Positions 37,058-51,367 are shown, counted from the stretch's first letter. The stretch: DNA of 64,000 nucleotides from Carya illinoinensis (GCF_018687715.1 NC_056755.1:25002501-25066500), one strand, 5' to 3'. Notes: generated by a model not told the origin, from the sequence alone. Made by a program: numbers and translations.

Positions 37058-38488
37058 TTGATCCAGCACATTTCGACAAAAGGAATGTCAATGGAACAGA
37101 CAAGTCACAGCCAATCGCCACCTGCGCGCACCTCCATGTGCATTGCAACTAATCGGCCCAAAGCCAACGCCGTTTACACCATTTTCTCAAGGGAAATCTC
37201 ATCAAATGCGTCCATGATTAAAGCCTTACAGCTCATTTCTAGCACTGAACGAATTGACTCGAATAAACCTATCTTTTCTATCACTGTTCCAATTGTAGCC
37301 CCCATTCAGCATACAAACGGTTTCCCTCAAGCCAAAGAAGTGCCACACGCCCCACATGTTCTCATCTCACCATGGTTGAGCTTCTAACTTGAGTTGAGGG
37401 CATTAATCAACTCACAAGTCAATAGTCATTTCTAAACCGTGTTTTCAGGTTAATTTCCTTTTTAATTCTTTCCTAGCTTATATATGTGGACCTTACGACT
37501 TCTATTCTTGCTCTTTATCAATCTAAGAGTCAGTTAGTGGATTAGAATTGATCCACGACATTTCCGTTGAAGGAATGTCATTCCAACACCCAAGTCCCCG
37601 CCAATCGCTGCCTTGGTGCACATCCATGTGCATTGCAACTAATCAGCCCCTAACCCATGCCTTTTATATTATTTTCTCAAGTGAAATCTCATGAAATGCC
37701 TCCCACCTTAACCCTTCCAGCTCATTACTAGAAATGGACGGATTGGCCCCGAACAAACCCGCCTTTTCTTTCGTTCTTCCAATCGCAGCCCACATAAGCC
37801 CCACCATCGGTTTCCATCGAGCCCAAGAAGTGCCATATGTCCTTCATGACCACAACCTGCCATTGTGAAGGTTTTAACATAAGTTGACGGCATTAACAAA
37901 CTGACAGGTGATTAGTCGTCTCTAAACGATGTTTTGAGCTTAATTTTCTTATTAATTCATTCTCGCCTTTTTTATACGGACCTTATGACTTTTATTGTTG
38001 TTTTTCATCATTCATAGAGTGAATTAGTGGATTAGAATTGATCCAACACATTTCAATAGATGGAATACAATCCCACGTAGGTGCACCTGCATGTGCATTG
38101 GAACTAATCAGCCCGAAGCCTCTTAAACCATTTTCTCAAGGGCAATCTCACATCACATCCATCCCTCATTAACACTCCTGGTTCGTTTCAGGCGTTGGAC
38201 GAATTGGCTCGAAGAAAACCGTCTTTTCATGAATTCTTGCGCACATACGCCAAACCATTGGTTTTCCTCGAGCCTAGGATGTTCCACATGGCCCTAAAGT
38301 TCTCATTCCACCATTGTTAGGTTTCTGAATAAAGTTGAGGGCATTAATCAACTCACAAGTGATTAGTCATCACAAAACCTTGTTTTGAACATAATTGACC
38401 TTTTAATTCTGTCTCACCTTTTCTAGATGAGCCTTACAAATTTAATTGTTGTTGTTCATCCTTCATAGAGTCAATTTGAAGAATACAC
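37058..38488 (+). repeat. Unit 26 (1431 bp)
   Basis: A 37058, B 37548, C 38038. Nearly identical to unit 24; the visible difference is ACGCCGTTTAC in A near 37171. Confidence 0.97.
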
Positions 38489-39919
38489 TTGATCCAGCAC
38501 ATTTCGACAAAAGGAATGTCAATGGAACAGACAAGTCACAGCCAATCGCCACCTGCGCGCACCTCCATGTGCATTGCAACTAATCGGCCCAAAGCCAACG
38601 CCCTTTACACCATTTTTTCAAGGGAAATCTCATCAAATGCGTCCACGATTAAAGCCTTACAGCTCATTTCTAGCACTGAACGAATTGACTCGAATAAACC
38701 TATCTTTTCTATCACTGTTCCAATTGTAGCCCCCATTCAGCATACAAACGGTTTCCCTCAAGCCAAAGAAGTGCCACACGCCCCACATGTTCTCATCTCA
38801 CCATGGTTGAGCTTCTAACTTGAGTTGAGGGCATTAATCAACTCACAAGTCAATAGTCATTTCTAAACCGTGTTTTCAGGTTAATTTCCTTTTTAATTCT
38901 TTCCTAGCTTATATATGTGGACCTTACGACTTCTATTCTTGCTCTTTATCAATCTAAGAGTGAGTTAGTGGATTGGAATTGATCCACGACATTTCCGTTG
39001 AAGGAATGTCATTCCAACACCCAAATCCCCGCCAATCGCCGCCTTGGTGCACATCCATGTGCATTGCAACTAATCAGCCCCTAACCCATGCCTTTTATAT
39101 TATTTTCTCAAGTGAAATCTCATGAAATGCCTCCCACCTTAACCCTTCCAGCACATTACTAGAAATGGACGGATTGGCCCCGAACAAACCCGCCTTTTCT
39201 TTCGTTCTTCCAATCGCAGCCCACATAAGCCCCACCATCGGTTTCCATCGAGCCCAAGAAGTGCCACATGTCCTTCATGACCACAACCTGCCATTGTGAA
39301 GGTTTTAACTTAAGTTGACGGCATTAACAAACTGACAGGTGATTAGTCGTCTCTAAACGATGTTTTGAGCTTAATTTTCTTATTAATTCATTCTCGCCTT
39401 TTTTATACGGACCTTATGACTTTTATTGTTGTTTTTCATCATTCATAGAGTGAATTAGTGGATTAGAATTGATCCAACACATTTCAATAGATGGAATACA
39501 ATCCCACGTAGGTGCACCTGCATGTGCATTGGAACTAATCAGCCCAAAGCCTCTTAAACCATTTTCTCAAGGGCAATCTCACATCACATCCATCCCTCAT
39601 TAACACTCCTGGTTCGTTTCAGGCGTTGGACGAATTGGCTCGAAGAAAACCGTCTTTTCATGAATTCTTGCGCACATACGCCAAACCATTGGTTTTCCTC
39701 GAGCCTAGGATGTGCCACACGGCCCTAAAGTTCTCATTCCACCATTGTTAGGTTTCTGAATAAAGTTGAGGGCATTAATCAACTCACAAGTGATTAGTCA
39801 TCACAAAACCTTGTTTTGAACATAATTGACCTTTTAATTCTGTCTCACCTTTTCTAGATGAGCCTTACAAATTTAATTGTTGTTGTTCATCCTTCATAGA
39901 GTGAATTTGAAGAATACAC
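38489..39919 (+). repeat. Unit 27 (1431 bp)
   Basis: A 38489, B 38979, C 39469. A is the same as unit 25. B starts a new series with CCCAAATCCCC, seen again in units 31, 35, 39, 41 and 43. Private CCAGCACATT in B. Confidence 0.97.
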
Positions 39920-41350
39920 TTGATCCAGCACATTTCGACAAAAGGAATGTCAATGGAACAGACAAGTCACAGCCAATCGCCACCTGCGCGCAGCTCCATG
40001 TGTATTGCAACTAATCGGCCCAAAGCCAACGCCCTTTACACCATTTTCTCAAGGGAAATCTCATCAAATGCGTCCATGATTAAAGCCTTACAGCTCATTT
40101 CTAGCACTGAACGAATTGACTCGAATAAACCTATCTTTTCTATCACTGTTCCAATTGTAGCCCCCATTCAGCATACAAACGGTTTCCCTCAAGCCAAAGA
40201 AGTGCCACACGCCCCACATGTTCTCATCTCACCATGGTTGAGCTTCTAACTTGAGTTGAGGGCATTAATCAACTCACAAGTCAATAGTCATTTCTAAACC
40301 GTGTTTTCAGGTTAATTTCCTTTTTAATTCTTTCCTAGCTTATATATGTGGACCTTACGACTTCTATTCTTGCTCTTTATCAATCTAAGAGTGAGTTAGT
40401 GGATTGGAATTGATCCACGACATTTCCGTTGAAGGAATGTCATTCCAACACCCAAGTCCCCGCCAATCGCCGCCTTGGTGCACATCCATGTGCATTGCAA
40501 CTAATCAGCCCCTAACCCATGCCTTTTATATTATTTTCTCAAGTGAAATCTCATGAAATGCCTCCCACCTTAACCCTTCCAGCTCATTACTAGAAATGGA
40601 CGGATTGGCCCCGAACAAACCCGCCTTTTCTTTCGTTCTTCCAATCGCAGCCCACATAAGCCCCACCATCGGTTTCCATCGAGCCCAAGAAGTGCCACAT
40701 GTCCTTCATGACCACAACCTCCCATTGTGAAGGTTTTAACTTAAGTTGACGGCATTAACAAACTGACAGGTGATTAGTCGTCTCTAAACGATGTTTTGAG
40801 CTTAATTTTCTTATTAATTCATTTTCGCCTTTTTTATACGGACCTTATGACTTTTATTGTTGTTTTTCATCATTCATAGAGTGAATTAGTGGATTAGAAT
40901 TGATCCAACACATTTCAATAGATGGAATACAATCCCACGTAGGTGCACCTGCATGTGCATTGGAACTAATCAGCCCGAAGCCTCTTAAACCATTTTCTCA
41001 AGGGCAATCTCACATCACATCCATCCCTCATTAACACTCCTGGTTCGTTTCAGGCGTTGGACGAATTGGCTCGAAGAAAACCGTCTTTTCATGAATTCTT
41101 GCGCACATACGCCAAACCATTGGTTTTCCTCGAGCCTAGGATGTTCCACATGGCCCTAAAGTTCTCATTCCACCATTGTTAGGTTTCTGAATAAAGTTGA
41201 GGGCATTAATCAACTCACAAGTGATTAGTCATCACAAAACCTTGTTTTGAACATAATTGACCTTTTAATTCTGTCTCACCTTTTCTAGATGAGCCTTACA
41301 AATTTAATTGTTGTTGTTCATCCTTCATAGAGTGAATTTGAAGAATACAC
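39920..41350 (+). repeat. Unit 28 (1431 bp)
   Basis: A 39920, B 40410, C 40900. GCGCAGCTCCATGTGTATTG in A recurs in units 34 and 38. ACCTCCCATTG in B is shared with unit 29. CCCGAAGCC and GATGTTCCACATGG in C as in units 24 and 26. Confidence 0.97.
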
Positions 41351-42781
41351 TTGATCCAGCACATTTCGACAAAAGGAATGTCAATGGAACAGACAAGTCA
41401 CAGCCAATCGCCACCTGCACGCACCTCCATGTGCATTGCAACTAATCGGCCCAAAGCCAACGCCCTTTACACCATTTTCTCAAGGGAAATCTCATCAAAT
41501 GCGTCCATGATTAAAGCCTTACAGCTCATTTCTAGCACTGAACGAATTGACTCGAATAAACCTATCTTTTCTATCACTGTTCCAATTGTAGCCCCCATTC
41601 AGCATACAAACGGTTTCCCTCAAGCCAAAGAAGTGCCACACGCCCCACATGTTCTCATCTCACCATGGTTGAGCTTCTAACTTGAGTTGAGGGCATTAAT
41701 CAACTCACAAGTCAATAGTCATTTCTAAACCGTGTTTTCAGGTTAATTTCCTTTTTAATTCTTTCCTAGCTTATATATGTGGACCTTACGACTTCTATTC
41801 TTGCTCTTTATCAATCTAAGAGTGAGTTAGTGGATTGGAATTGATCCACGACATTTCCGTTGAAGGAATGTCATTCCAACACCCAAGTCCCCGCCAATCG
41901 CCGCCTTGGTGCACATCCATGTGCATTGCAACTAATCAGCCCCTAACCCATGCCTTTTATATTATTTTCTCAAGTGAAATCTCATGAAATGCCTCCCACC
42001 TTAACCCTTCCAGCTCATTACTAGAAATGGATGGATTGGCCCCGAACAAACCCGCCTTTTCTTTCGTTCTTCCAATCGCAGCCCACATAAGCCCCACCAT
42101 CGGTTTCCATCGAGCCCAAGAAGTGCCACATGTCCTTCATGACCACAACCTCCCATTGTGAAGGTTTTAACTTAAGTTGACGGCATTAACAAACTGACAG
42201 GTGATTAGTCGTCTCTAAACGATGTTTTGAGCTTAATTTTCTTATTAATTCATTCTCGCCTTTTTTATACGGACCTTATGACTTTTATTGTTGTTTTTCA
42301 TCATTCATAGAGTGAATTAGTGGATTAGAATTGATCCAACACATTTCAATAGATGGAATACAACCCCACGTAGGTGCACCTGCATGTGCATTGGAACTAA
42401 TCAGCCCAAAGCCTCTTAAACCATTTTCTCAAGGGCAATCTCACATCACATCCATCCCTCATTAACACTCCTGGTTCGTTTCAGGCGTTGGACGAATTGG
42501 CTCGAAGAAAACCGTCTTTTCATGAATTCTTGCGCACATACGCCAAACCATTGGTTTTCCTCGAGCCTAGGATGTGCCACATGGCCCTAAAGTTCTCATT
42601 CCACCATTGTTAGGTTTCTGAATAAAGTTGAGGGCATTAATCAACTCACAAGTGATTAGTCATCACAAAACCTTGTTTTGAACATAATTGACCTTTTAAT
42701 TCTGTCTCACCTTTTCTAGATGAGCCTTACAAATTTAATTGTTGTTGTTCATCCTTCATAGAGTGAATTTGAAGAATACAC
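41351..42781 (+). repeat. Unit 29 (1431 bp)
   Basis: A 41351, B 41841, C 42331. CTGCACGCACC in A, ATGGATGG and ACCTCCCATTG in B, ACAACCCCACG and CATGGCCC in C. Confidence 0.97.
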
Positions 42782-44212
42782 TTGATCCAGCACATTTCGA
42801 CAAAAGGAATGTCAATGGAACAGACAAGTCACAGCCAATCGCCACCTGCACGCACCTCCATGTGCATTGCAACTAATCGGCCCAAAGCCAACGCCCTTTA
42901 CACCATTTTCTCAAGGGAAATCTCATCAAATGCGTCCATGATTAAAGCCTTACAGCTCATTTCTAGCACTGAACGAATTGACTCGAATAAACCTATCTTT
43001 TCTATCCCTGTTCCAATTGTAGCCCCCATTCAGCATACAAACGGTTTCCCTCAAGCCAAAGAAGTGCCACACGCCCCACATGTTCTCATCTCACCATGGT
43101 TGAGCTTCTAACTTGAGTTGAGGGCATTAATCAACTCACAAGTCAATAGTCATTTCTAAACCGTGTTTTCAGGTTAATTTCCTTTTTAATTCTTTCCTAG
43201 CTTATATATGTGGACCTTACGACTTCTATTCTTGCTCTTTATCAATCTAAGAGTGAGTTAGTGGATTGGAATTGATCCACGACATTTCCATTGAAGGAAT
43301 GTCATTCCAACACCCAAGTCCCCGCCAATCGCCGCCTTGGTGCACATCCATGTGCATTGCAACTAATCAGCCCCTAACCCATGCCTTTTATATTATTTTC
43401 TCAAGTGAAATCTCATGAAATGCCTCCCACCTTAACCCTTCCAGCTCATTACTAGAAATGGACGGATTGGCCCCGAACAAACCCGCCTTTTCTTTCGTTC
43501 TTCCAATCGCAGCCCACATAAGCCCCACCATCGGTTTCCATCGAGCCCAAGAAGTGCCACATGTCCTTCATGACCACAACCTGCCATTGTGAAGGTTTTA
43601 ACTTAAGTTGACGGCATTAACAAACTGACAGGTGATTAGTCGTCTCTAAACGATGTTTTGAGCTTAATTTTCTTATTAAATCATTCTCGCCTTTTTTATA
43701 CGGACCTTATGACTTTTATTGTTGTTTTTCATCATTCATAGAGTGAATTAGTGGATTAGAATTGATCCAACACATTTCAATAGATGAAATACAATCCCAC
43801 GTAGGTGCACCTGCATGTGCATTGGAACTAATCAGCCCAAAGCCTCTTAAACCATTTTCTCAAGGGCAATCTCACATCACATCCATCCCTCATTAACACT
43901 CCTGGTTCGTTTCAGGCGTTGGACGAATTGGCTCGAAGAAAACCGTCTTTTCATGAATTCTTGCGCACATACGCCAAACCATTGGTTTTCCTCGAGCCTA
44001 GGATGTGCCACACGGCCCTAAAGTTCTCATTCCACCATTGTTAGGTTTCTGAATAAAGTTGAGGGCATTAATCAACTCACAAGTGATTAGTCATCACAAA
44101 ACCTTGTTTTGAACATAATTGACCTTTTAATTCTATCTCACCTTTTCTAGATGAGCCTTACAAATTTAATTGTTGTTGTTCATCCTTCATAGAGTGAATT
44201 TGAAGAATACAC
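42782..44212 (+). repeat. Unit 30 (1431 bp)
   Basis: A 42782, B 43272, C 43762. ATTAAATCATTC in B and GATGAAATAC plus TTCTATCTCACC in C recur in units 34 and 38. Private TATCCCTGTTCC in A; CG-to-CA at 43290. Confidence 0.97.
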
Positions 44213-45643
44213 TTGATCCAGCACATTTCGACAAAAGGAATGTCAATGGAACAGACAAGTCATAGCCAATCGCCGCCTGCGCGCACCTCCATGTGCATTG
44301 CAACTAATCGGCCCAAAGCCAACGCCCTTTACACCATTTTCTCAAGGGAAATCTCATCAAATGCGTCCATGATTAAAGCCTTACAGCTCATTTCTAGCAC
44401 TGAACGAATTGACTCGAATAAACCTATCTTTTCTATCACTGTTCCAATTGTAGCCCCCATTCAGCATACAAACGGTTTCCCTCAAGCCAAAGAAGTGCCA
44501 CACGCCCCACATGTTCTCATCTCACCATGGTTGAGCTTCTAACTTGAGTTGAGGGCATTAATCAACTCACAAGTCAATAGTCATTTCTAAACCGTGTTTT
44601 CAGGTTAATTTCCTTTTTAATTCTTTCCTAGCTTATATATGTGGACCTTACGACTTCTATTCTTGCTCTTTATCAATCTAAGAGTGAGTTAGTGGATTGG
44701 AATTGATCCACGACATTTCCGTTGAAGGAATGTCATTCCAACACCCAAATCCCCGCCAATCGCCGCCTTGGTGCACATTCATGTGCATTGCAACTAATCA
44801 GCCCCTAACCCATGCCTTTTATATTATTTTCTCAAGTGAAATCTCATGAAATGCCTCCCACCTTAACCCTTCCAGCTCATTACTAGAAATGGACGGATTG
44901 GCCCCGAACAAACCCGCCTTTTCTTTCGTTCTTCCAATCGCAGCCCACATAAGCCCCACCATCGGTTTCCATCGAGCCCAAGAAGTGCCACATGTCCTTC
45001 ATGACCACAACCTGCCATTGTGAAGGTTTTAACTTAAGTTGACGGCATTAACAAACTGACAGGTGATTAGTCGTCTCTAAACGATGTTTTGAGCTTAATT
45101 TTCTTATTAATTCATTCTCGCCTTTTTTATACGGACCTTATGACTTTTATTGTTGTTTTTCATCATTCATAGAGTGAATTAGTGGATTAGAATTGATCCA
45201 ACACATTTCAATAGATGGAATACAATCCCACGTAGGTGCACCTGCATGTGCATTGGAACTAATCAGCCCAAAGCCTCTTAAACCATTTTCTCAAGGGCAA
45301 TCTCACATCACATCCATCCCTCATTAACACTCCTGGTTCGTTTCAGGCGTTGGACGAATTGGCTCGAAGAAAACCGTCTTTTCATGAATTCTTGCGCACA
45401 TACGCCAAACCATTGGTTTTCCTCGAGCCTAGGATGTTCCACATGGCCCTAAAGTTCTCATTCCACCATTGTTAGGTTTCTGAATAAAGTTGAGGGCATT
45501 AATCAACTCACAAGTGATTAGTCATCACAAAACCTTGTTTTGAACATAATTGACCTTTTAATTCTGTCTCACCTTTTCTAGATGAGCCTTACAAATTTAA
45601 TTGTTGTTGTTCATCCTTCATAGAGTCAATTTGAAGAATACAC
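44213..45643 (+). repeat. Unit 31 (1431 bp)
   Basis: A 44213, B 44703, C 45193. GTCATAGCC and CGCCGCCTG in A, CCCAAATCCCC in B, GATGTTCCACATGG and GAGTCAATTTG in C: all shared with unit 35. Private CACATTCATG in B. Confidence 0.97.
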
Positions 45644-47074
45644 TTGATCCAGCACATTTCGACAAAAGGAATGTCAATGGAACAGACAAGTCACAGCCAA
45701 TCGCCACCTGCGCGCACCTCCATGTGCATTGCAACTAATCGGCCCAAAGCCAACGCCCTTTACACCATTTTTTCAAGGGAAATCTCATCAAATGCGTCCA
45801 TGATTAAAGCCTTACAGCTCATTTCTAGCACTGAACGAATTGACTCGAATAAACCTATCTTTTCTATCACTGTTCCAATTGTAGCCCCCATTCAGCATAC
45901 AAACGGTTTCCCTCAAGCCAAAGAAGTGCCACACGCCCCACATGTTCTCATCTCACCATGGTTGAGCTTCTAACTTGAGTTGAGGGCATTAATCAACTCA
46001 CAAGTCAATAGTCATTTCTAAACCGTGTTTTCAGGTTAATTTCCTTTTTAATTCTTTCTTAGCTTATATATGTGGACCTTACGACTTCTATTCTTGCTCT
46101 TTATCAATCTAAGAGTGAGTTAGTGGATTGGAATTGATCCACGACATTTCCGTTGAAGGAATGTCATTCCAACACCCAAGTCCCCGCCAATCGCCGCCTT
46201 GGTGCACATCCATGTGCATTGCAACTAATCAGCCCCTAACCCATGCCTTTTATATTATTTTCTCAAGTGAAATCTCATGAAATGCCTCCCACCTTAACCC
46301 TTCCAGCTCATTACTAGAAATGGACGGATTGGCCCCAAACAAACCCGCCTTTTCTTTCGTTCTTCCAATCGCAGCCCACATAAGCCCCACCATCGGTTTC
46401 CATCGAGCCCAAGAAGTGCCACATGTCCTTCATGACCACAACCTGCCATTGTGAAGGTTTTAACTTAAGTTGACGGCATTAACAAACTGACAGGTGATTA
46501 GTCGTCTCTAAACGATGTTTTGAGCTTAATTTTCTTATTAATTCATTCTCGCCTTTTTTATACGGACCTTATGACTTTTATTGTTGTTTTTCATCATTCA
46601 TAGAGTGAATTAGTGGATTAGAATTGATCCAACACATTTCAATAGATGGAATACAACCCCACGTAGGTGCACCTGCATGTGCATTGGAACTAATCAGCCC
46701 AAAGCCTCTTAAACCATTTTCTCAAGGGCAATCTCACATCACATCCATCCCTCATTAACACTCCTAGTTCGTTTCAGGCGTTGGACGAATTGGCTCGAAG
46801 AAAACCGTCTTTTCATGAATTCTTGCGCACATACGCCAAACCATTGGTTTTCCTCGAGCCTAGGATGTGCCACATGGCCCTAAAGTTCTCATTCCACCAT
46901 TGTTAGGTTTCTGAATAAAGTTGAGGGCATTAATCAACTCACAAGTGATTAGTCATCACAAAACCTTGTTTTGAACATAATTGACCTTTTAATTCTGTCT
47001 CACCTTTTCTAGATGAGCCTTACAAATTTAATTGTTGTTGTTCATCCTTCATAGAGTGTATTTGAAGAATACAC
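45644..47074 (+). repeat. Unit 32 (1431 bp)
   Basis: A 45644, B 46134, C 46624. CATTTTTTCAAGG and TTTCTTAGC in A, GGCCCCAAACAAAC in B, ACAACCCCACG and GAGTGTATTTG in C: all shared with unit 36. Private CTCCTAGTTCG in C. Confidence 0.97.
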
Positions 47075-48506
47075 TTGATCCAGCACATTTCGACAAAAGG
47101 AATGTCAATGGAACAGACAAGTCACAGCCAATCGCCACCTGCACGCACCTCCATGTGCATTGCAACTAATCGGCCCAAAGCCAACGCCCTTTACACCATT
47201 TTCTCAAGGGAAATCTCATCAAATGCGTCCATGATTAAAGCCTTACAGCTCATTTCTAGCACTGAACGAATTGACTCGAATAAACCTATCTTTTCTATCA
47301 CTGTTCCAATTGTAGCCCCCATTCAGCATACAAACGGTTTCCCTCAAGCCAAAGAAGTGCCACACGCCCCACATGTTCTCATCTCACCATGGTTGAGCTT
47401 CTAACTTGAGTTGAGGGCATTAATCAACTCACAAGTCAATAGTCATTTCTAATCCGTGTTTTCAGGTTAATTTCCTTTTTAATTCTTTCTTAGCTTATAT
47501 ATGTGAACCTTACGACTTCTATTCTTGCTCTTTATCAATCGAAGAGTGAGTTAGTGGATTGGAATTGATCCACGACATTTCCGTTGAAGGAATGTCATTC
47601 CAACACCCAAGTCCCCGCCAATCGCCGCCTTGGTGCACATCCATGTGCATTGCAACTAATCAGCCCCTAACCCATGCCTTTTATATTATTTTCTCAAGTG
47701 AAATCTCATGAAATGCCTCCCACCTTAACCCTTCCAGCTCATTACTAGAAATGGACGGATTGGCCCCGAACAAACCCGCCTTTTCTTTCGTTCTTCCAAT
47801 CGCAGCCCACATAAGCCCCACCATCGGTTTCCATCGAGCCCAAGAAGTGCCACATGTCCTTCATGACCACAACCTGCCATTGTGAAGGTTTTAACTTTAA
47901 GTTGACGGCATTAACAAACTGACAGGTGATTCGTCGTCTCTAAACGATGTTTTCAGCTTAATTTTCTTATTAATTCATTCTCGCCTTTTTTATACGGACC
48001 TTATGACTTTTATTGTTGTTTTTCATCATTCATAGAGTGAATTAGTGGATTAGAATTGATCCAACACATTTCAATAGATGGAATACAATCCCACGTAGGT
48101 GCACCTGCATGTGCATTGGAACTAATCAGCCCAAAGCCTCTTAAACCATTTTCTCAAGGGCAATCTCACATCACATCCATCCCTCATTAACAGTCCTGGT
48201 TCGTTTCAGGCGTTGGACGAATTGGCTCGAAGAAAACCGTCTATTCATGAATTCTTGCGCACATACGCCAAACCATTGGTTTTCCTCGAGCCTAGGATGT
48301 GCCACACGGCCCTAAAGTTCTCATTCCACCATTGTTAGGTTTCTGAATAAAGTTGAGGGCATTAATCAACTCACAAGTGATTAGTCATCACAAAACCTTG
48401 TTTTGAACATAATTGACCTTTTAATTCTGTCTCACCTTTTCTAGATGAGCCTTACAAATTTAATTGTTGTTGTTCATCCTTCATAGAGTGAATTTGAAGA
48501 ATACAC
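47075..48506 (+). repeat. Unit 33 (1432 bp)
   Basis: A 47075, B 47565, C 48056. One extra T in B (AACTTTAAGTTG, about 47896), with ATTCGTCG, GTTTTCAGC and AACAGTCCTGG; the same insertion and markers appear in unit 37. Private CAATCGAAGAG in A and GTCTATTCATG in C. Confidence 0.97.
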
Positions 48507-49936
48507 TTGATCCAGCACATTTCGACAAAAGGAATGTCAATGGAACAGACAAGTCACAGCCAATCGCCACCTGCGCGCAGCTCCATGTGTATTGCAACTA
48601 ATCGGCCCAAAGCCAACGCCCTTTACACCATTTTCTCAAGGGAAATCTCATCAAATGCGTCCATGATTAAAGCCTTACAGCTCATTTCTAGCACTGAACG
48701 AATTGACTCGAATAAACCTATCTTTTCTATCACTGTTCCAATTGTAGCCCCCATTCAGCATACAAACGGTTTCCCTCAAGCCAAAGAAGTGCCACACGCC
48801 CCACATGTTCTCATCTCACCATGGTTGAGCTTCTAACTTGAGTTGAGGGCATTAATCAACTCACAAGTCAATAGTCATTTCTAAACCGTGTTTTCAGGTT
48901 AATTTCCTTTTTAATTCTTTCCTAGCTTATATATGTGGACCTTACGACTTCTATTCTTGCTCTTTATCAATCTAAGAGTGAGTTAGTGGATTGGAATTGA
49001 TCCACGACATTTCCGTTGAAGGAATGTCATTCCAACACCCAAGTCCCCGCCAATCGCCGCCTTGGTGCACATCCATGTGCATTGCAACTATCAGCCCCTA
49101 ACCCATGCCTTTTATATTATTTTCTCAAGTGAAATCTCATGAAATGCCTCCCACCTTAACCCTTCCAGCTTATTACTAGAAATGGACGGATTGGCCCCGA
49201 ACAAACCCGCCTTTTCTTTCGTTCTTCCAATCGCAGCCCACATAAGCCCCACCATCGGTTTCCATCGAGCCCAAGAAGTGCCACATGTCCTTCATGACCA
49301 CAACCTGCCATTGTGAAGGTTTTAATTTAAGTTGACGGCATTAACAAACTGACAGGTGATTAGTCGTCTCTAAACGATGTTTTGAGCTTAATTTTCTTAT
49401 TAAATCATTCTCGCCTTTTTTATACGGACCTTATGACTTTTATTGTTGTTTTTCATCATTCATAGAGTGAATTAGTGGATTAGAATTGATCCAACACATT
49501 TCAATAGATGAAATACAATCCCACGTAGGTGCACCTGCATGTGCATTGGAACTAATCAGCCCAAAGCCTCTTAAACCATTTTCTCAAGGGCAATCTCACA
49601 TCACATCCATCCCTCATTAACACTCCTGGTTCGTTTCAGGCGTTGGATGAATTGGCTCGAAGAAAACCGTCTTTTCATGAATTCTTGCGCACATACGCCA
49701 AACCATTGGTTTTCCTCGAGCCTAGGATGTGCCACACGGCCCTAAAGTTCTCATTCCACCATTGTTAGGTTTCTGAATAAAGTTGAGGGCATTAATCAAC
49801 TCACAAGTGATTAGTCATCACAAAACCTTGTTTTGAACATAATTGACCTTTTAATTCTATCTCACCTTTTCTAGATGAGCCTTACAAATTTAATTGTTGT
49901 TGTTCATCCTTCATAGAGTGAATTTGAAGAATACAC
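48507..49936 (+). repeat. Unit 34 (1430 bp)
   Basis: A 48507, B 48997, C 49486. One A is missing in B (GCAACTATCAGCC, about 49090). Shares GCAGCTCCATGTGTATTG, ATTAAATCATTC, GATGAAATAC, TTGGATGAATTG and TTCTATCTC with unit 38. Private AGCTTATTAC and TTTAATTTAAG. Confidence 0.97.
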
Positions 49937-51367
49937 TTGATCCAGCACATTTCGACAAAAGGAATGTCAATGGAACAGACAAGTCATAGCCAATCGCCGC
50001 CTGCGCGCACCTCCATGTGCATTGCAACTAATCGGCCCAAAGCCAACGCCCTTTACACCATTTTCTCAAGGGAAATCTCATCAAATGCGTCCATGATTAA
50101 AGCCTTACAGCTCATTTCTAGCACTGAACGAATTGACTCGAATAAACCTATCTTTTCTATCACTGTTCCAATTGTAGCCCCCATTCAGCATACAAACGGT
50201 TTCCCTCAAGCCAAAGAAGTGCCACACGCCCCACATGTTCTCATCTCACCATGGTTGAGCTTCTAACTTGAGTTGAGGGCATTAATCAACTCACAAGTCA
50301 ATAGTCATTTCTAAACCGTGTTTTCAGGTTAATTTCCTTTTTAATTCTTTCCTAGCTTATATATGTGGACCTTACGACTTCTATTCTTGCTCTTTATCAA
50401 TCTAAGAGTGAGTTAGTGGATTGGAATTGATCCACGACATTTCCGTTGAAGGAAAGTCATTCCAACACCCAAATCCCCGCCAATCGCCGCCTTGGTGCAC
50501 ATCCATGTGCATTGCAACTAATCAGCCCCTAACCCATGCCTTTTATATTATTTTCTCAAGTGAAATCTCATGAAATGCCTCCCACCTTAACCCTTCGAGC
50601 TCATTACTAGAAATGGACGGATTGGCCCCGAACAAACCCGCCTTTTCTTTCGTTCTTCCAATCGCAGCCCACATAAGCCCCACCATCGGTTTCCATCGAG
50701 CCCAAGAAGTGCCACATGTCCTTCATGACCACAACCTGCCATTGTGAAGGTTTTAACTTAAGTTGACGGCATTAACAAACTGACAGGTGATTAGTCGTCT
50801 CTAAACGATGTTTTGAGCTTAATTTTCTTATTAATTCATTCTCGCCTTTTTTATACGGACCTTATGACTTTTATTGTTGTTTTTCATCATTCATAGAGTG
50901 AATTAGTGGATTAGAATTGATCCAACACATTTCAATAGATGGAATACAATCCCACGTAGGTGCACCTGCATGTGCATTGGAACTAATCAGCCCAAAGCCT
51001 CTTAAACCATTTTCTCAAGGGCAATCTCACATCACATCCATCCCTCATTAACACTCCTGGTTCGTTTCAGGCGTTGGACGAATTGGCTCGAAGAAAACCG
51101 TCTTTTCATGAATTCTTGCGCACATACGCCAAACCATTGGTTTTCCTCGAGCCTAGGATGTTCCACATGGCCCTAAAGTTCTCATTCCACCATTGTTAGG
51201 TTTCTGAATAAAGTTGAGGGCATTAATCAACTCACAAGTGATTAGTCATCACAAAACCTTGTTTTGAACATAATTGACCTTTTAATTCTGTCTCACCTTT
51301 TCTAGATGAGCCTTACAAATTTAATTGTTGTTGTTCATCCTTCATAGAGTCAATTTGAAGAATACAC
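49937..51367 (+). repeat. Unit 35 (1431 bp)
   Basis: A 49937, B 50427, C 50917. Counterpart of unit 31. Private GGAAAGTCATTCC (about 50455) and CTTCGAGCTC in B. Confidence 0.97.

Larger units (their letters stand above)
24184..38488 (+). repeat. Higher-order block: partial 5-unit period (about 7.15 kb)
   Basis: Unit 17 matches 22, 18 matches 23, and the B monomer of 20 matches that of 25, each five units apart (7150 bp for 17-22). Units 19 and 24, and 21 and 26, do not match in B, where unit 19 pairs with 21 and unit 24 with 26. A 5-unit copy appears to have been overwritten by later 2-unit events. Confidence 0.7.
34196..39919 (+). repeat. Higher-order block: 2-unit duplication of units 24-25 into 26-27
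   Basis: Units 24 and 26, and monomer A of 25 and 27, share more than ten uncommon variants at exactly 2862 bp spacing. The homology also reaches back to C of units 23 and 25 (CTCGACGAAAACC) and ends before B of unit 27, so the copied tract is about two units long but out of phase with the A-start numbering. Confidence 0.85.

Noticed and set aside
34846..37899. Two identical 63-codon reverse-strand frames (34846-35037 and 37708-37899)
   Set aside because: They exist because units 24 and 26 share variants through duplication; no start context or similarity supports a gene.
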